The position numbers were made by a program, and so were the translations under genes. Below, one piece after another: positions 30,251-42,275 of a stretch of 64,000 nt of DNA (positions within the stretch are counted from its first letter, which is position 1; every line of letters starts with the position of its first letter). Under the pieces are notes generated by a model. That model did no database searches. It saw nothing but the letters and a program-made list of their open reading frames with translations, and was not told the DNA's origin. The stretch lies in NCBI GenBank assembly GCA_012845835.1, contig JABAKD010000014.1, forward strand, positions 186,001-250,000, in the 5' to 3' direction. The DNA comes from Undaria pinnatifida (taxonomy: Eukaryota > Sar > Phaeophyceae > Laminariales > Alariaceae).

Positions 30251-30307
30251 TCCGGCGGATGGGGAAAAATAAAGCTCAAGCTCACCACACTTCCACGTAT
30301 TTCCATA
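30196..30307 (+). repeat. TTTA microsatellite and a repeated 60-bp motif
   Basis: 30196-30247 is TTTATTTA with a short TATATA core. 30249-30307 (ATCCTCCGGCGGATGGGGAA ... TCACCACACTTCCACGTATT) recurs at 58645-58705 and, reversed, at 48060-48117. The motif starts with a small palindrome and may be a terminus of an unidentified element. It directly abuts the LINE-A copy. Confidence 0.5.
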
Positions 30308-31785
30308 CTTGGCCTAGAGCCATAGCTGAGGACCTTAGGGTGTTCAAAGCCAACGAGGGATCAACGGAACACTCCCCCTTAGTTTTTGGAGTTGGGACCG
30401 CGCTGTGGCCCACTGCAGCAAAAAAGGTGGGCAAGTGGTACCGGGGGGTCCTCGAAGCAGCTGAACGGTTCATGGGCAGGTGGCACGAGGATGAGGCAAA
30501 GCTGAGTAGACAGCGCCGCGCATCCGCCGTGGGTGGTGTCGAAGGGAACGGGGGGAGGGGGGGCAGCAGGAGGGGTAGAAGGAACACCGCACAAGGGTAT
30601 GGGGGCAGGGGGGGGGACAGGAGGAGTAGAAGGGAAACCGCGGTAGATGAAAGTAGGAAGGAGACCGCAGACAGGGTAGCAAGGTACCAGGCCGACTAGT
30701 AGGTGGAACCTTTCTATCTATGCCACTCGTACCGCCAACTGCTGCGGCTGCTCGGAATGTGATGTCTTGGTACTTTGATTTTTCCGTGAATTTATTTTTT
30801 GCTTTCTTTTTTTTCTTTCCCCTTCTTATCCTTATGAAGGGAGTCTTGCATGGTGGGTAGGTGACGAGCCTGTTTTATTTGGCCCTCCCAGTCTTCCTTC
30901 TTCTACTTGTTTCTTTTTTCCGGGGTATTTTTTCCCTTTCTTTCCCCCTTGCATGTCCATTTTGGCTCATGCTCGGGGTATGTTTCTATCTCCCGAGCTT
31001 TGGCTCCCCTTTTTATTTATTTATTTATTTATTTATTTTGTCTTGGTTTCTTTCGTTGTTTCTCTCTTTTACAAGGTATTTTGGTTTAATGAGAAGAACA
31101 CAAAGGGGGGAGGGGGGGAAACAGGAGGAGTAGAAGGAAAGCCGTCCAAGGGAATGGGGGCAGGGGGGGCAACAGGAGGAATAGAAGGGAGACCGCGGTG
31201 GACGACGGCAGGAAGGAGATGGCAGACAGGGTAGCAAGGTACCAGGCCGACTAGTAGGTACATAGCACTTTTCGTCTTTTTCTGGGGTATTTTTTCCCCC
31301 TTTGTTCCCTCCTTGCGTGTCCAGGTTTTTGGCTCGTGTTCGGATTATCTTATTTTGGTTTTACTTTACTTTATTTTATTTTATTTTATTATGTTTCTTT
31401 TCCGAGCTTTGGCTCTCCTTTCCGGTTGGGTTGTTTCTTCGATTTCCCCTTCATTTTGTTTGTTTCATTTTTTGTTTTATTTTTATCTTTGTTTTTATTT
31501 GTTTTCTTATTATTATTTTGTTTTTGTTTTTGTTTTTGTTTTTGTTTATTTCGTATTTCTCTCTTCCAATGTATTTCTGTTGCTGACGTATGTATGTTGT
31601 GCCTGTCGTACCCAGTACTAGGGCATGACATTGCGTTGTCGAATGCATTACGATGCATTATCTCTGTGTCGTAGCTTGTGACCACAGAGCTGATCTTTCT
31701 AGGGTGAAGAATCAGTACGGACACTGGGTGTGCTGGATGTCGACGAGTAGAAGAACGGTTTAATGTGAAGAACACACACACACAT
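30308..31785 (+). mobile_element. LINE-A, 1.5-kb 5'-truncated copy
   Basis: It starts at CTTGGCCTAGAGCCATAGCT, inside the C-terminal coding part seen in the copy at 37375-39317. It then covers the G-rich segments, the TACCAGGCCGACTAGTAGGT blocks (twice), the TTTA and TTTTG runs, and the family 3' end GGTTTAATGTGAAGAACAC with CA repeats. The 201-codon frame in it includes the tail of the LINE-A protein (WYRGVLEAAERFMGRWHE). Confidence 0.8.
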
Positions 31786-31797
31786 ACACGCGTCGTG

Positions 31798-31950
31798 TGT
31801 GTGTCGATTCAACTCAATTGCCTTCGCAATCCAGCGCTATCATAGCTGGCGTGTCCTTCGGACTATTCCACGAGTACATATGTATTGTTTTAGCACTACT
31901 CTAAGACTACTCTATAGCACGAAGACATCTAGAAGCTCCGTCGGGTTGTG
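31798..31950 (+). repeat. Short repeat also found near 58706
   Basis: GTGTGTCGATTCAACTCAAT ... CTAGCTGGCG-like sequence with ACTCAATTGCCTTCGCAATC occurs again at 58706-58790 with TTTAACTCAGTTGCTTTCGC. It lies just left of the foldback structure. Confidence 0.4.
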
Positions 31951-32175
31951 CGAACGAACGCCTTCGAAGTCACTTTTCGGGTGAGATATCGAGCTCCACT
32001 CATGCTAGGAGCTCATAAAATTCTTAGAATCTGCTGCTGCACCCCTACCGTGTGGGATGGCTCGGTAGGGGTGCAGCAGCAGATTCTAAGAATTTTCTGA
32101 GCTCCTAACATGAGGAGCTGGGTCAATATCAACATCACCTATCACCCGAAACATGACTTCGAAGGCATTCGTTCG
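31951..32175. repeat. Foldback structure: 52-bp near-perfect hairpin with outer arms
   Basis: Inner arms are 31999-32050 and 32063-32114 (52 bp each, about two mismatches, 12-base loop). They contain CTGCTGCTGCACCCCTACCG and its complement. Outer arms 31951-31984 and 32142-32175 (34 bp, a few mismatches) flank it. The whole 225-bp unit could be a foldback transposable element or a hairpin RNA precursor. No frame is relevant. Confidence 0.75.
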
Positions 32176-32219
32176 CGTTTATAACCCGGCCAAGCGTCGA
32201 TGCCCCAATCTCAGCATTC

Positions 32220-32640
32220 CCGCTTTTTTTCATGTTCGTCGGTTGATTTGCATCGAATTTCGCCGACTCGGCGCTCTTGCACTTTCAGCTATTCAATTAG
32301 AAAGACAGAGAACCCCTCTGCGGGGTAGGAACCTACGACATCGACTTCAATACTTACACGGCTTTCTATAAGAAGCGCGGGGGACTCTATTGTCAACAAC
32401 AAAAAACAGGAGAACCGCACACACGTGTTTGGGGACCAATTACTTGGAATCAATGTGGAATGTCCTGTGCAGCAAAAAACCGGCCACGACGTGTTTATAA
32501 AAATATTCTAGAAATACGTCGTCAGCTGTGAGTTTGACAAGTTTAGGGTCGATACTCATCTTTGCAAGGTGCGTGATACCCCGGCTGCTCGTTTTCACAG
32601 GCAGGCGTGTTATCCTATAAAAAGGTGTACGACGTTTGAC
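32220..32640 (-). repeat. Rep-J copy
   Basis: Reverse of 17470-17880: CATGTTCGTCGGTTGATTTG, CCTACGACATCGACTTCAAT, TTTGGGGACCAATTACTTGG, ACGACGTGTTTATAAAAATA and CTCATCTTTGCAAGGTGCGT. The foldback structure lies next to its outer end, while the plus-strand copy lacks that hairpin. Confidence 0.55.
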
Positions 32641-32908
32641 TCCTACGTGTGTTGCCAGGGTGACCATCAAGAACAAAGAAAATAATCAACAGCAACAATG
32701 GTAGCTACCATGACTTCATCCCTGTTGCTTCGCCGGACGTCACAGCTGACAAGCCTTACACACACCGGTGAGGCCTGATATTTCGGGTAGTTGCGCAGTT
32801 GAAATTAAGCTTTTAGGGTTTGCGTAATGCGAGGGCGGGCAGGATACGACCCATTATAAGTACATAATGGGTGGTATAATACAATGGGTGGTATCGAGCC
32901 CCTCCCCC

Positions 32909-33307
32909 TGTGTGTGTGTGTTCTTCACATTAAACCGTTCTTCTACTCGTCGACATCCAGCACACCCAGTGTCCGTACTGATTCTTCACCCTAGAAAGAT
33001 CAGCTCTGTGGTCACAAGCTACGACACAGAGATAATGCATCGTAATGCATTCGACAACGCAATGTCATGCCCTAGTACTGGGTACGACAGGCACAACATA
33101 CATACGTCAGCAACAGAAATACATTGGAAGAGAGAAATACGAAATAAACAAAAACAAAAACAAAAACAAAAACAAAATAATAATAAGAAAACAAATAAAA
33201 ACAAAGATAAAAATAAAACAAAAAATGAAACAAACAAAATGAAGGGGAAATCGAAGAAACAACCCAACCGGAAAGGAGAGCCAAAGCTCGGAAAAGAAAC
33301 ATAATAA
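32909..33307 (-). mobile_element. LINE-A, 5'-truncated copy
   Basis: Closely similar to the 8455-8862 copy: (TG)n on the plus strand at 32909, the AAAAC-rich tract, and a break at GGAAAAGAAACATAATAAA. It differs from the 8.5-kb copy by a few substitutions and an AATAATAATAAG insertion shared with 31379-31790 and 37375 onward. Confidence 0.75.
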
Positions 33308-33334
33308 ACCTGTGGCCGAGATTCGTTCGGGTTG

Positions 33335-33881
33335 TGTTCGTGCCTACTTTTTTTTTATTGCGCCCCATTTATTATCTTCGCAACTACTCTCGCCCTACCT
33401 CCCAGTAGTAACTCAGATCCGGGGTCACACAGTTGACCTTCTTCCCCCTCCCCACTACGGCGGTACGTGCCTTAACTTTCAGGGCGTCCTACAATATTAT
33501 CGGTATTACAATAGTATCGGTATTATATTGTGTTTTTCACATCCATGCATGGATGGAGCTAACCCTAGCGCTAACCCTAACCCATTTCAACCATAATACC
33601 GGTCGGAGAGCTCCCTCATGACGTCGCTGGGGGGTGAAATGGTTGAAACAACACAATAATGTGTGCACTTTTATCGCGAGAAGAATTCAGCATTTTTCTT
33701 GCCCTCTGTCGACTCGCGGCGAATTGTACCTACCCACGCTGCTACGAAGGCGCTCTCAGCAGTTGATCTCTTTTTTTCGCATTTGTACAAATGAAGTCAA
33801 ATCTCTCCCCGGTGGGAATCCAACTCGAGGACCAACGCTAGTGGTGCTCGAGGGTGACCAATAGACCACCGGGGCGACCGG
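33335..33881 (-). mobile_element. SINE-2, full copy interrupted by Rep-K
   Basis: On the minus strand the head is CCGGTCGCCCCGGTGGTCTA ... CCTCGAGTTGGATTCCCACC. The CCCCGGT and ACCGGGG ends can pair like a tRNA acceptor stem. The body continues to the GGATCTGAGTTACTACTGGG block and an A-rich tail near 33345. Rep-K (about 33485-33660) splits the body. It includes CTAACCCTAGCGCTAACCC, a short run resembling telomere repeats, and ATGACGTCGCTGG followed by GTGAAATGGTTGAAACAACA. Confidence 0.65.
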
Positions 33882-34020
33882 CATACCTTACCTGTACAAC
33901 GGAAAATATCTACCTGTGTACGCCCGTACGAAAACTCCGTACGTACGACGGTAGACCAAATATATCTGCTCTCGTACCAGACATTATTTATCATATATCA
34001 TACATATATGATTAACGCGC

Positions 34021-37000
34021 GCTCTCGGAGTATCACACACAATCTTGCAAATATGAGCTTCGACCAAATCTTTGATCTCACAGCTGGAGTGTATTTTAAT
34101 ATTATATGTGACCTAAACCTCTTTAAAACCCTTCCCCCCGCCCGCCCCCCCCCCCCCTTTTTATTCCCCGCTCTCTCTTGCTCAAACACCCCGCTTAATA
34201 TCGAAATCCGCCAGAGTAATAAACACTTCCACGCACTGGATATCACCTCATTATATTTCTAGAGCCATCCATGCCGCTGCTGCAACCCCCCCCCCCCGCC
34301 CCCAACGTTCCCTCCTTCCCCACCACCCGCACAATCGCCTAGACCCTAGCACCACGCGAATAACAGCAAACCCCTACATCTATGCGACCTGAAGCCCTTA
34401 CCTCTCCCCACACCCCCCACCTTCACCCCCCCCCACCTCCCCCACCCCCCCACCCCCCCACCCCACCCCCACCCCCTCAAACACACCGCCCTCTACTCTC
34501 TGGTTGCACGACTTACAGGATATACATGATTAACTGGTGCACTATTTCCATTAACTGGTGCACATCTATCCCCCGACAACAATGTAAAGTTTCCACGCAC
34601 AGATTGAGCTGCCCCGCCCCCCGCGCGCCCCCCCCTCCCCCCTCTCCCCATGATAATAATCGGGTTCATTCTTTCCAAAACCGTCAGGTTTATCCCCTTG
34701 AAGGATTTATAGTTTACACGCACAAATTGAGCTGCCCCGCCCCCCCCCGCCCCCCCCCAACCCCGCTCCCTTCGGATCAAAACCAGGCCCCCACGTCCTT
34801 AAAAACTCCGCCCTCCCCTCACCGGTTATTCGACTGACGGATTCACTTGATAATAAACTGATGCATTTCCATCCACAGCTGTCAGATCTTGTCCCCCACA
34901 GAAACGGGTTCTATAGTTTCCGCGCACAGACTGACTAACATCGCCCTGTTGACCCTGATAGCTACACTGTAGTTGCAAGGGGAGTCGCCGACCAATATCC
35001 TTTAATGAAGACACACAACCCGTAATACGTGCGATCGGAGTATCACACACAGCTTGCAAAGATGAGTTTCGACAAGATCTTCGATCTCACAGCTGGAGTG
35101 TATTTTATTTTTTTCGTACCTAGGGTGTGTTAAGGTGTTCCTCCCCTTCTCTTTTTTATGTTCTTTTGGTTTTTTCTCTACCACTACGGTCTCTGCTAGT
35201 CTCGTTTCGTTCAGGCTTCCGAACCGTGGTCGTCTCTTTTTCTTCTTGTGTTTGTACCTCACGATTCCCCCGCCGATACTCGGTGATTTTGCCCCTAGGC
35301 GCTCGACCTTTGTGTTGTATCCTGACCGCCCCCCGTGCCGCTTTGCCCTGACGGCATCGCCGAGCTCTAGGTTTGATCGGTTTTCTGCGCACTTTGCCAC
35401 GTAGGGTCCCGGCAGCCTTGCAGACTTGCAAGACCACCGGAATGCCGGCCATCCTTTCTTTGTTTTCTCGTGTTTCCTTCGTGTTTGGGTCGCGGTAGCT
35501 TTTGCCGCCCCGCAAGGCTGCCGAATTCTCAGCAATCATATTCCTGCCATGGTTGATCCCCGGGAACAGCGCTCAGGTTCCCGTAAACTTCTCAACCACG
35601 GCGGTAATTATGCTCTCTCTTTCTTATGAGTCTTTTAGTTCCTGTTTTTTTTCTTCTGGGTGTAAACGTTGCGTTGCCATTCTACGCTATATGACGCGCC
35701 AGTCGACCCCCCCTGTAGGCGTTGTTTTGGCATGCTAACTCCGTCGCTCAGCGCTGCTGACATTTTTTCTGTGTTTGGACGAATTAGGTCGATCCACTCG
35801 CGTACCTCTTTGGCTACCCTGACTTCCTGTTCGTTTTGGTTGAGTTACCTTGCTACGTTTGCCGGTTTTGTTCCCAGCGCAAACAGACCTACCAAGTCGC
35901 CACGTTGTTCGCTCTACCAAGTGGTCCTAGCAGCCTCTTGGTTTTAGCAAGCCTTACGGCAACCTAGCAGCGTTCTTTTTGCCTTACGTGCTATTTTTCA
36001 TTTTCTTCGGGCCTTGGCCACGCGGCTACGCGTAATGCCTCACGGCCATATATACTTTCGAATTTGGGTGATGTTCCTTTGCGAGCTTTCGAGTAACCGA
36101 CCCTGTACGGCGAACGACTCCCCGTTCGCTCTTCCCTGGGTCCCACATAGATCGCTCCGGTAATATATTTCTGTTTTCCCTTTGCCTTCGCTTCGATCTC
36201 TGCCTTTCTTAGCTACCTTCGCTTAGTCTTCAGGTTTCCTTTTTGGTTTCCAGTTTTGGCTGCTCTACATAGGTTGCTCCATTCTGGGTTTTCTTTGTTC
36301 CTCTATCTTCCTATGGCCTTTCTTTTAGTGATCTACTTTATTAGTGAATAGCCCTATCCTTGGAGTTTAGGCCTCATTACGAGGTGTGGGGGAATCTATA
36401 GCCTCATGTGCATTGTTTCGAATAGCCGCATCTTCGACCCCATTCTCCGGTCTTTTAGGATGAAATTTGTCATCATCTTTCGACCGTCTTGAGGTCTGCA
36501 TATACGACTATTCAGGGTGGGCTAATGTAATAGAGTGTCGGTATAGCGGGCAATAGATTCGGTAAGATAGTCCGCAGAGTTACGGTCTATTGGCCACGAG
36601 AAGATTCTCTTAAACGGAATATTCTGAGTGGAGCGGATAACCCGTAGAGAATAGCTAGCTTATACCACAAGAACGTTCTCGGTAATGGAACGTCCTCCTC
36701 TGGACAAGATAGGTAGAAGTAAGCGCGTTAAGCGCTCATGGGAATATTATAAAAAATGAAAATACACTCCAGCTGTGAGATCGAAGATTTCGTCGAAACT
36801 CATCTTTGCAAGCTGTGTGTGATACTCCGATCGCGCGCATTACGAGTTGTGTGTCCTCATTAAGGATATAGGTCGGCGACTCCCCGTACAACTACAGTGT
36901 AGCTATCAGGGTCAACAGGATGATTTTAGTCAGTCTGTGCGCGGAAACTAAAAAACCCGTTTCTGAGGGGGACAAAATCTGACAGCTGTGAAGGGAAATA

Positions 37001-37345
37001 TATCCTTTTATCAAGTGAATCTTGTAAGTCGAATAACCGGTGAGGGGGGTGGGGCGGAGTTTTGAAGGACGTGGGGGCCTGATTTTGATCAAAAGCGAGC
37101 GGGTTTGGAGGGGGGGGGGGGGAGGGGAAAGGGGGCAATTTGTGCATGTAAGCTGTAAATCGTTTCGAGGGGATAAATCTGACGGTTTTGGCACCAGTAT
37201 ATTATTGGGGGCGGGGGGGGGGGGGTTGGGGCGGGGGGGGGGGGGGGGGAGGGGCGTGTGGGGCAGCTCAATATGTGCCTGGAAACTATACATTATTTTG
37301 AGGGGATAAATGTGACGGTTTTGGAAATAATACATCAGTTTATCG
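34021..37345. repeat. Rep-D inverted pair 1 with 1.6-kb internal segment
   Basis: A plus-strand Rep-D array (34021-35110) and a minus-strand Rep-D (36750-37345) face each other with their cores (AGCTGGAGTGTATTTT) pointing inward. Both contain long C- or G-tracts, ACAGCTGTCAGATTTTGTCC and the GAGGACACACAACC block. The pair looks like very long terminal inverted repeats around 35110-36749. Similar pairs occur at 42655-44990, 47100-48010 and 54250-55495 with different interiors. Confidence 0.55.
35110..36749. other. Interior of Rep-D pair 1, probably decayed coding sequence
   Basis: Single-copy in this window. Minus-strand frames (for example 35002-35535 and 35735-35920) have basic, protein-like composition with GDAVRAKRHGGR and RYKHKKKKRRPRFG segments. 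It may be a fossil of a mobile-element protein (perhaps an integrase-like tail), broken several times. I do not assign a family. It could also be the former cargo of the Rep-D element. Confidence 0.25.
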
Positions 37346-37374
37346 GAATATATAACACCTAGGAGAACGTTCCT

Positions 37375-39317
37375 TGTGTGTGTGTGTTCTTCACATTAAA
37401 CCGTTTTTCTACTCGTCGACATCCAGCACACCCAGTGTCCGTACTGATTCTTCACCCTAGAAAGATCAGCTCTGTGGTCACAAGCTACGACACAGAGATA
37501 ATGCATCGTAATGCATTCGACAACGCAATGTCATGCCCTAGTACTGGGTACGACAGGCACAACATACATACGTCAGCAACAGAAATACATTGGAAGAGAG
37601 AAATACGAAAAACACAAATCAAAAACAAAAACAAAAACAAAAACAAAAACAAAATAATAATAAGAAAACAAAAAAAACAAAGATAAAAATAAAATAAAAC
37701 AAAAAATGAAACAAACAAAATGAAGGGGAAATCGAAGAAACAACCCAACCGGAAAGGAGAGCCAAAGCTCGGAAAAGAAACATAATAAAATGAAATAAAA
37801 TAAAGTAAAGTAAAACCAAAATAAGATAATCCGAACACGAGCCAAAAACCTGGACACGCAAGGAGGGAACAAAGGGAAAAAAAGACCCCAGAAAAAGACG
37901 AAAAGTGCTATGTACCTACTAGTCGGCCTGGTATCTTGCTACCCTGTCTGCCATCTCCTTCCTGCCTTCGTCCACCGCGGTCTCCCTTCTATTCCTCCTG
38001 TTGCCCCCCCTGCCCCCATTCCCTTGGACGGCTTTCCTTCTACTCCTCCTGTTTCCCCCCCTCCCCCCTTTGTGTTCTTCTCATTAAACCAAAATACCTT
38101 GTAAAAGAGAGAAACAACGAAAGAAACCAAGACAAAATAAATAAATAAATAAATAAATAAAAAGGGGAGCCAAAGCTCGGGAGATAAAAACATACCCCGA
38201 GCATGAGCCAAAATGGACATGCAAGGGGGAAAGAAAGGGAAAAAATACCCCGGAAAAAAGAAACAAGTAGAAGAAGGAAGACTGGGAGGGCCAAATAAAA
38301 CAAGCTCGTCACCTACCCACCATGCAAGACTCCCTTCATAAGGATAAGAAGGGGAAAGAAAAAATAAAAATAAAATAAAATAAAATAAATAAATTCACGG
38401 AAAAATCAAAGTACCAAGACATCACATTCCGAGCAGCCGCAGCAGTTGGCGGTACGAGTGGCATAGATAGAAAGGTTCCACCTACTAGTCGGCCTGGTAC
38501 CTTGCTACCCTGTCTGCGGTCTCCTTCCTACTTTCATCTACCGCGGTTTCCCTTCTACTCCTCCTGTCCCCCCCCCCCTGCCCCCATACCCTTGTGCGGT
38601 GTTCCTTCTACCCCTCCTGCTGCCCCCCCTCTCCCCGTTCCCTTCGACACCACCCACGGCGGATGCGCGGCGCTGTCTACTCAGCTTTGCCTCATCCTCG
38701 TGCCACCTGCCCATGAACCGTTCAGCTGCTTCGAGGACCCCCCGGTACCACTTGCCCACCTTTTTTGCTGCAGTGGGCCACAGCGCGGTCCCAACTCCAA
38801 AAACTAAGGGGGAGTGTTCCGTTGATCCCTCGTGGGCTTTGAACACCCTAAGGTCCTCAGCTATGGCTCTAGGCCAAGTCTTGAGTTGTCCGCCTGGTTT
38901 CGGGTTCTCCCCACCAGCGATCGTCCCGAACATCAACCGACGGGGCAGTCGCCCCTTGTGTTGTCGCACCAGGGCCCCGGCAAAGAAGAGCCGCCGTTTA
39001 CGGATGGTCGTTTCGATGCTCTCGCATCGTGTCATCCTGAGGGCCTTCGCGTACGAGAGGGTGGTGTGGTCGGTGCGTAATCGGCGCTGGAAGCAAATGA
39101 CTCGCAAAAGGACTTCGTGGTGGGCTGATCGGAGCTTGGCGAAGTGGTCCGCATTGAGGGTCCACGTCACACACCCGTACAGCAGGGTCTCAATGACCTC
39201 GGCCTTCAGCATGCGGAACTTGTACGTTCCATAGGTAAAGGTCCAGAAGAGAGCACAGCAGCAATCCTGGAGGGTGAGGCGAACTCTGTGAGCCTCACCC
39301 CACCCCCATGCTCTCAC
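37375..39317 (-). mobile_element. LINE-A, longest copy in the window
   Basis: From the (TG)n at 37375 it covers the complete 3' UTR, both G-rich blocks and the C-terminal protein-coding part to about 39317. Beyond that I see no LINE similarity, so it is 5'-truncated. It supplies the reference for the shorter copies at 8455, 17159, 30308, 32909, 41004, 41825, 48779-50062 and 50167. Confidence 0.8.
38538..39317 (-). CDS. LINE-A reverse transcriptase, C-terminal region
   Basis: The 259-codon frame contains the segment that follows the catalytic part of many LINE reverse transcriptases: KAEVIETLLYGCVTW, then HHEVLLRVICFQRR and LSYAKALRMTRCESIETTIR with RKRRLFFAGALVRQ and LPRRLMFG. The catalytic YxDD region is not present. 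The last 60 residues are Gly/Arg-rich, read from the G-rich repeat blocks. The front end is set by truncation, not by a true start. It would be inactive alone. Confidence 0.65.
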   Translation of the reverse strand: MRAWGWGEAHRVRLTLQDCCCALFWTFTYGTYKFRMLKAEVIETLLYGCVTWTLNADHFAKLRSAHHEVLLRVICFQRRLRTDHTTLSYAKALRMTRCESIETTIRKRRLFFAGALVRQHKGRLPRRLMFGTIAGGENPKPGGQLKTWPRAIAEDLRVFKAHEGSTEHSPLVFGVGTALWPTAAKKVGKWYRGVLEAAERFMGRWHEDEAKLSRQRRASAVGGVEGNGERGGSRRGRRNTAQGYGGRGGGTGGVEGKPR

Positions 39318-39544
39318 TCCTCCTCCTTTCCTGTCTCCTCGAGCTTCTCCTAGCTCAACGCCAGTAATAAGAAATCAACAAAGAAGAAACGGTGCTGTCT
39401 CCAAGCGAAGCTGATACCCCTGCGTCCTTTCCCTCCAACCATCCGGCACCAAGACTCCTTCACAAATACCATACATTATCCCTTGACAAGACAGCCAAAT
39501 TGCTCAGTCTGTAGAGATGAGTCAGCACGACTTCAGTCACCAAC

Positions 39545-39842
39545 TACGTATTAGTCGGACTCGTAATGGTGAGTCGTTTAACGGAGGTACCGACTATCCG
39601 ACTTATTGGAGATCCATACTCGTAGGAAGGATTGTCAATGCGGTGTGCGTTTTTTTTTCTTATTTTTGCGGAGCCCCGTCGGCTGGGGGGGGGGGGGGGG
39701 CGTGACCTGGCTCGCTTCGCTCTCCTGACTTATTAAGTCGGCAAGTCGGCTGATCATCATCATCAGCTGGCTTCGTCAGCTGACTTGCCGACTAAAAGTC
39801 ACTTAGTTGGCTAACGGCACCTACCAACTATTGTTTAATCGT
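39545..39842 (-). repeat. Rep-E, reverse copy
   Basis: Mirror of 16380-16650: ATTAGTCGGACTCGTAATGG, a G-tract, CTGGCTCGCTTCGCTCTC, and the foldback AAGTCGGCAAGTCGGCTGAT ... GTCAGCTGACTTGCCGACT. The loop contains ATCATCATCATC. Confidence 0.55.
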
Positions 39843-39944
39843 CAAGTAAGTATTGCCAACTCACACCTCATCTATGAATTTGCCTTGATTGACTGTGAAA
39901 ACACACTACATATATACAACTAGGTGTTAGTGTAGAACACAAAA

Positions 39945-40760
<816 letters not shown>

Positions 40761-41003
40761 CTACTATTAATATCAAAATAAAGATACACTCCATCCAGCT
40801 GTGAGAAATAAGATTTCGTCGAAACTCATCTTCGCAAAACGGATGTATATATTTTAAAAATAATGAAAAAATACGCTTCATCAGCTGTGAAATCGACAAA
40901 AAAAAAAAATGATCATGAAAATGGATATTATTAAAAAAAATTAAATAAACTCCAGCAGCTAGCTGTGAGATCGAAGATTTCGTCGGAACTCATCTTTGCA
41001 AGC

Positions 41004-41503
41004 TGTGTGTGTGTGTGTGTTCTTCACATTAAACCGTTCTTCTACTCGTCGACATCCAGCACACCCAGTGTCCGTACTGATTCTTCACCCTAGAAAGATC
41101 GGCTCTGTGGTCACAAGCCACGACACAGAGATAATGCATCGTAATGCATTCGACAACGCAATGTCATGCCCTAGTACTGGGTACGACAGGCACAACATAC
41201 ATACGTCAGCAACAGAAATACATTGGAAGAGAGAAATACGAAATAAACAAAAACAAAAACAAAAACAAAAACAAAAAACAAAAAACAAAATGAGAAAACA
41301 AATAAAACAAAGATAAAAATAAAACAAAAAAATGAAACAAACAAAATGAAGGGGAAATCGAAGAAACAACCCAACCGCAAAGGAGAGCCAAAGCTCGGAA
41401 AAGAAACATAATAAAATGAAATAAAATAAAGTAAAGTAAAACCAAAGTAAGATAATCCGAACACGAGCCAAAAACCTGGACACGCAAGGAGGAAACAAAG
41501 GGG

Positions 41504-41541
<38 letters not shown>

Positions 41542-41590
41542 CCCAGAGAAAGACGAAAAGTGCTATGTACCTACTAGTCGGCCTGGTACC
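41004..41590 (-). mobile_element. LINE-A inserted at a TGTGTG site in Rep-D
   Basis: Left flank CTTTGCAAGC then (TG)n and the family 3' end; right flank GGTACC then TGTGTGCGATACTCC. Four other Rep-D copies have the uninterrupted GCAAGCTGTGTGTGATACTC. TGTGTG is therefore present on both sides and counts as the target duplication. The copy is 5'-truncated at the GGCCTGGTACC block and contains a 36-base A run. Confidence 0.85.
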
Positions 41591-41824
41591 TGTGTGCGAT
41601 ACTCCGATCGCGTTCATTATTACTGGGTGTGTGTCCTCATTTTTAAGGATATAGGTCGGTGACTCCCCTTGGAACTACAGTTTAGCTTGTACCAAGCAAG
41701 GTCAACTAGGTGGTGTTATAATCAATCTGTGCGCGGAAACAATGAAACCTAATTTAGCGGATACAAAATATTTCGACGACGGCTGTGGAAGGAATGCGTC
41801 ATCATTCAGTATATTATCCTCCAT

Positions 41825-41987
41825 GTGTGTGTGTGTGTTCTTCACATTAAACCGTTCTTCTACTCGTCGACATCCAGCACACCCAGTGTCCGTACTGATT
41901 CTTCACCCTAGAAAGATCAGCTCTGTGGTCACAAGCTACGACACAGAGATAATGCATCGTAATGCATTCGACAACGCAATGTCATGT
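41825..41987 (-). mobile_element. LINE-A, 160-bp copy
   Basis: It keeps only the 3' end up to GACAACGCAATGTCATG. It is inserted in the same Rep-D copy as the previous one, next to CCTCCATG. Confidence 0.75.
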
Positions 41988-42275
41988 ATGTACACCCTGC
42001 AAGTCGTGTATTATTCAGTGAAGAAGGGAAGGCGGGGTTTTCAATGGGGGGGGTTGAAAAGGAGGGGGGTTGGCGGGTGGGGGGGGTTCCAACAGTTTTA
42101 GATCGAATAAATAAATTAAACAAATGAGCTTTCTTCACTGTACGCGCGGTGCTAGGCCTAGGCGACCGTGGGGGTGGCCGGGAAGAAGGGCGCGAGGGAA
42201 GGTTAATTTCAACTTGAAGATTGATGAATGAATTGGAGCTACCGCGTAGATGGCCCGAAAAGGTATACAATACGT

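Larger units (their letters stand above)
40780..42275 (-). repeat. Rep-D minus-strand copies interrupted by two LINE-A insertions
   Basis: 40780-40850 and 40860-40910 are broken core pieces. A fuller copy starts at 40955 (ACTCCAGCAGCTAGCTGTGA, CTCATCTTTGCAAGC), continues after the LINE-A at 41591 (GATACTCCGATCGCG, GGATATAGGTCGG, TGTGCGCGGAAAC), is cut again by a LINE-A at 41825, and ends near 42275 with AATGAATTGGAGCTACCGCG. Confidence 0.65.

Noticed and set aside
31302-31674. Hydrophobic FCFCF-type frames that look like membrane proteins
   Set aside because: They come from the TTTTG-rich part of LINE-A and recur in every LINE-A copy in three frames.
33811-33881. tRNA gene candidate on the minus strand
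   Set aside because: The acceptor-like stem pairs, but the same head leads every SINE-2 copy and the anticodon arm is poor.
37375-39317. LTR retrotransposon
   Set aside because: No long terminal repeats; graded 5' truncation with one constant 3' end fits a LINE.
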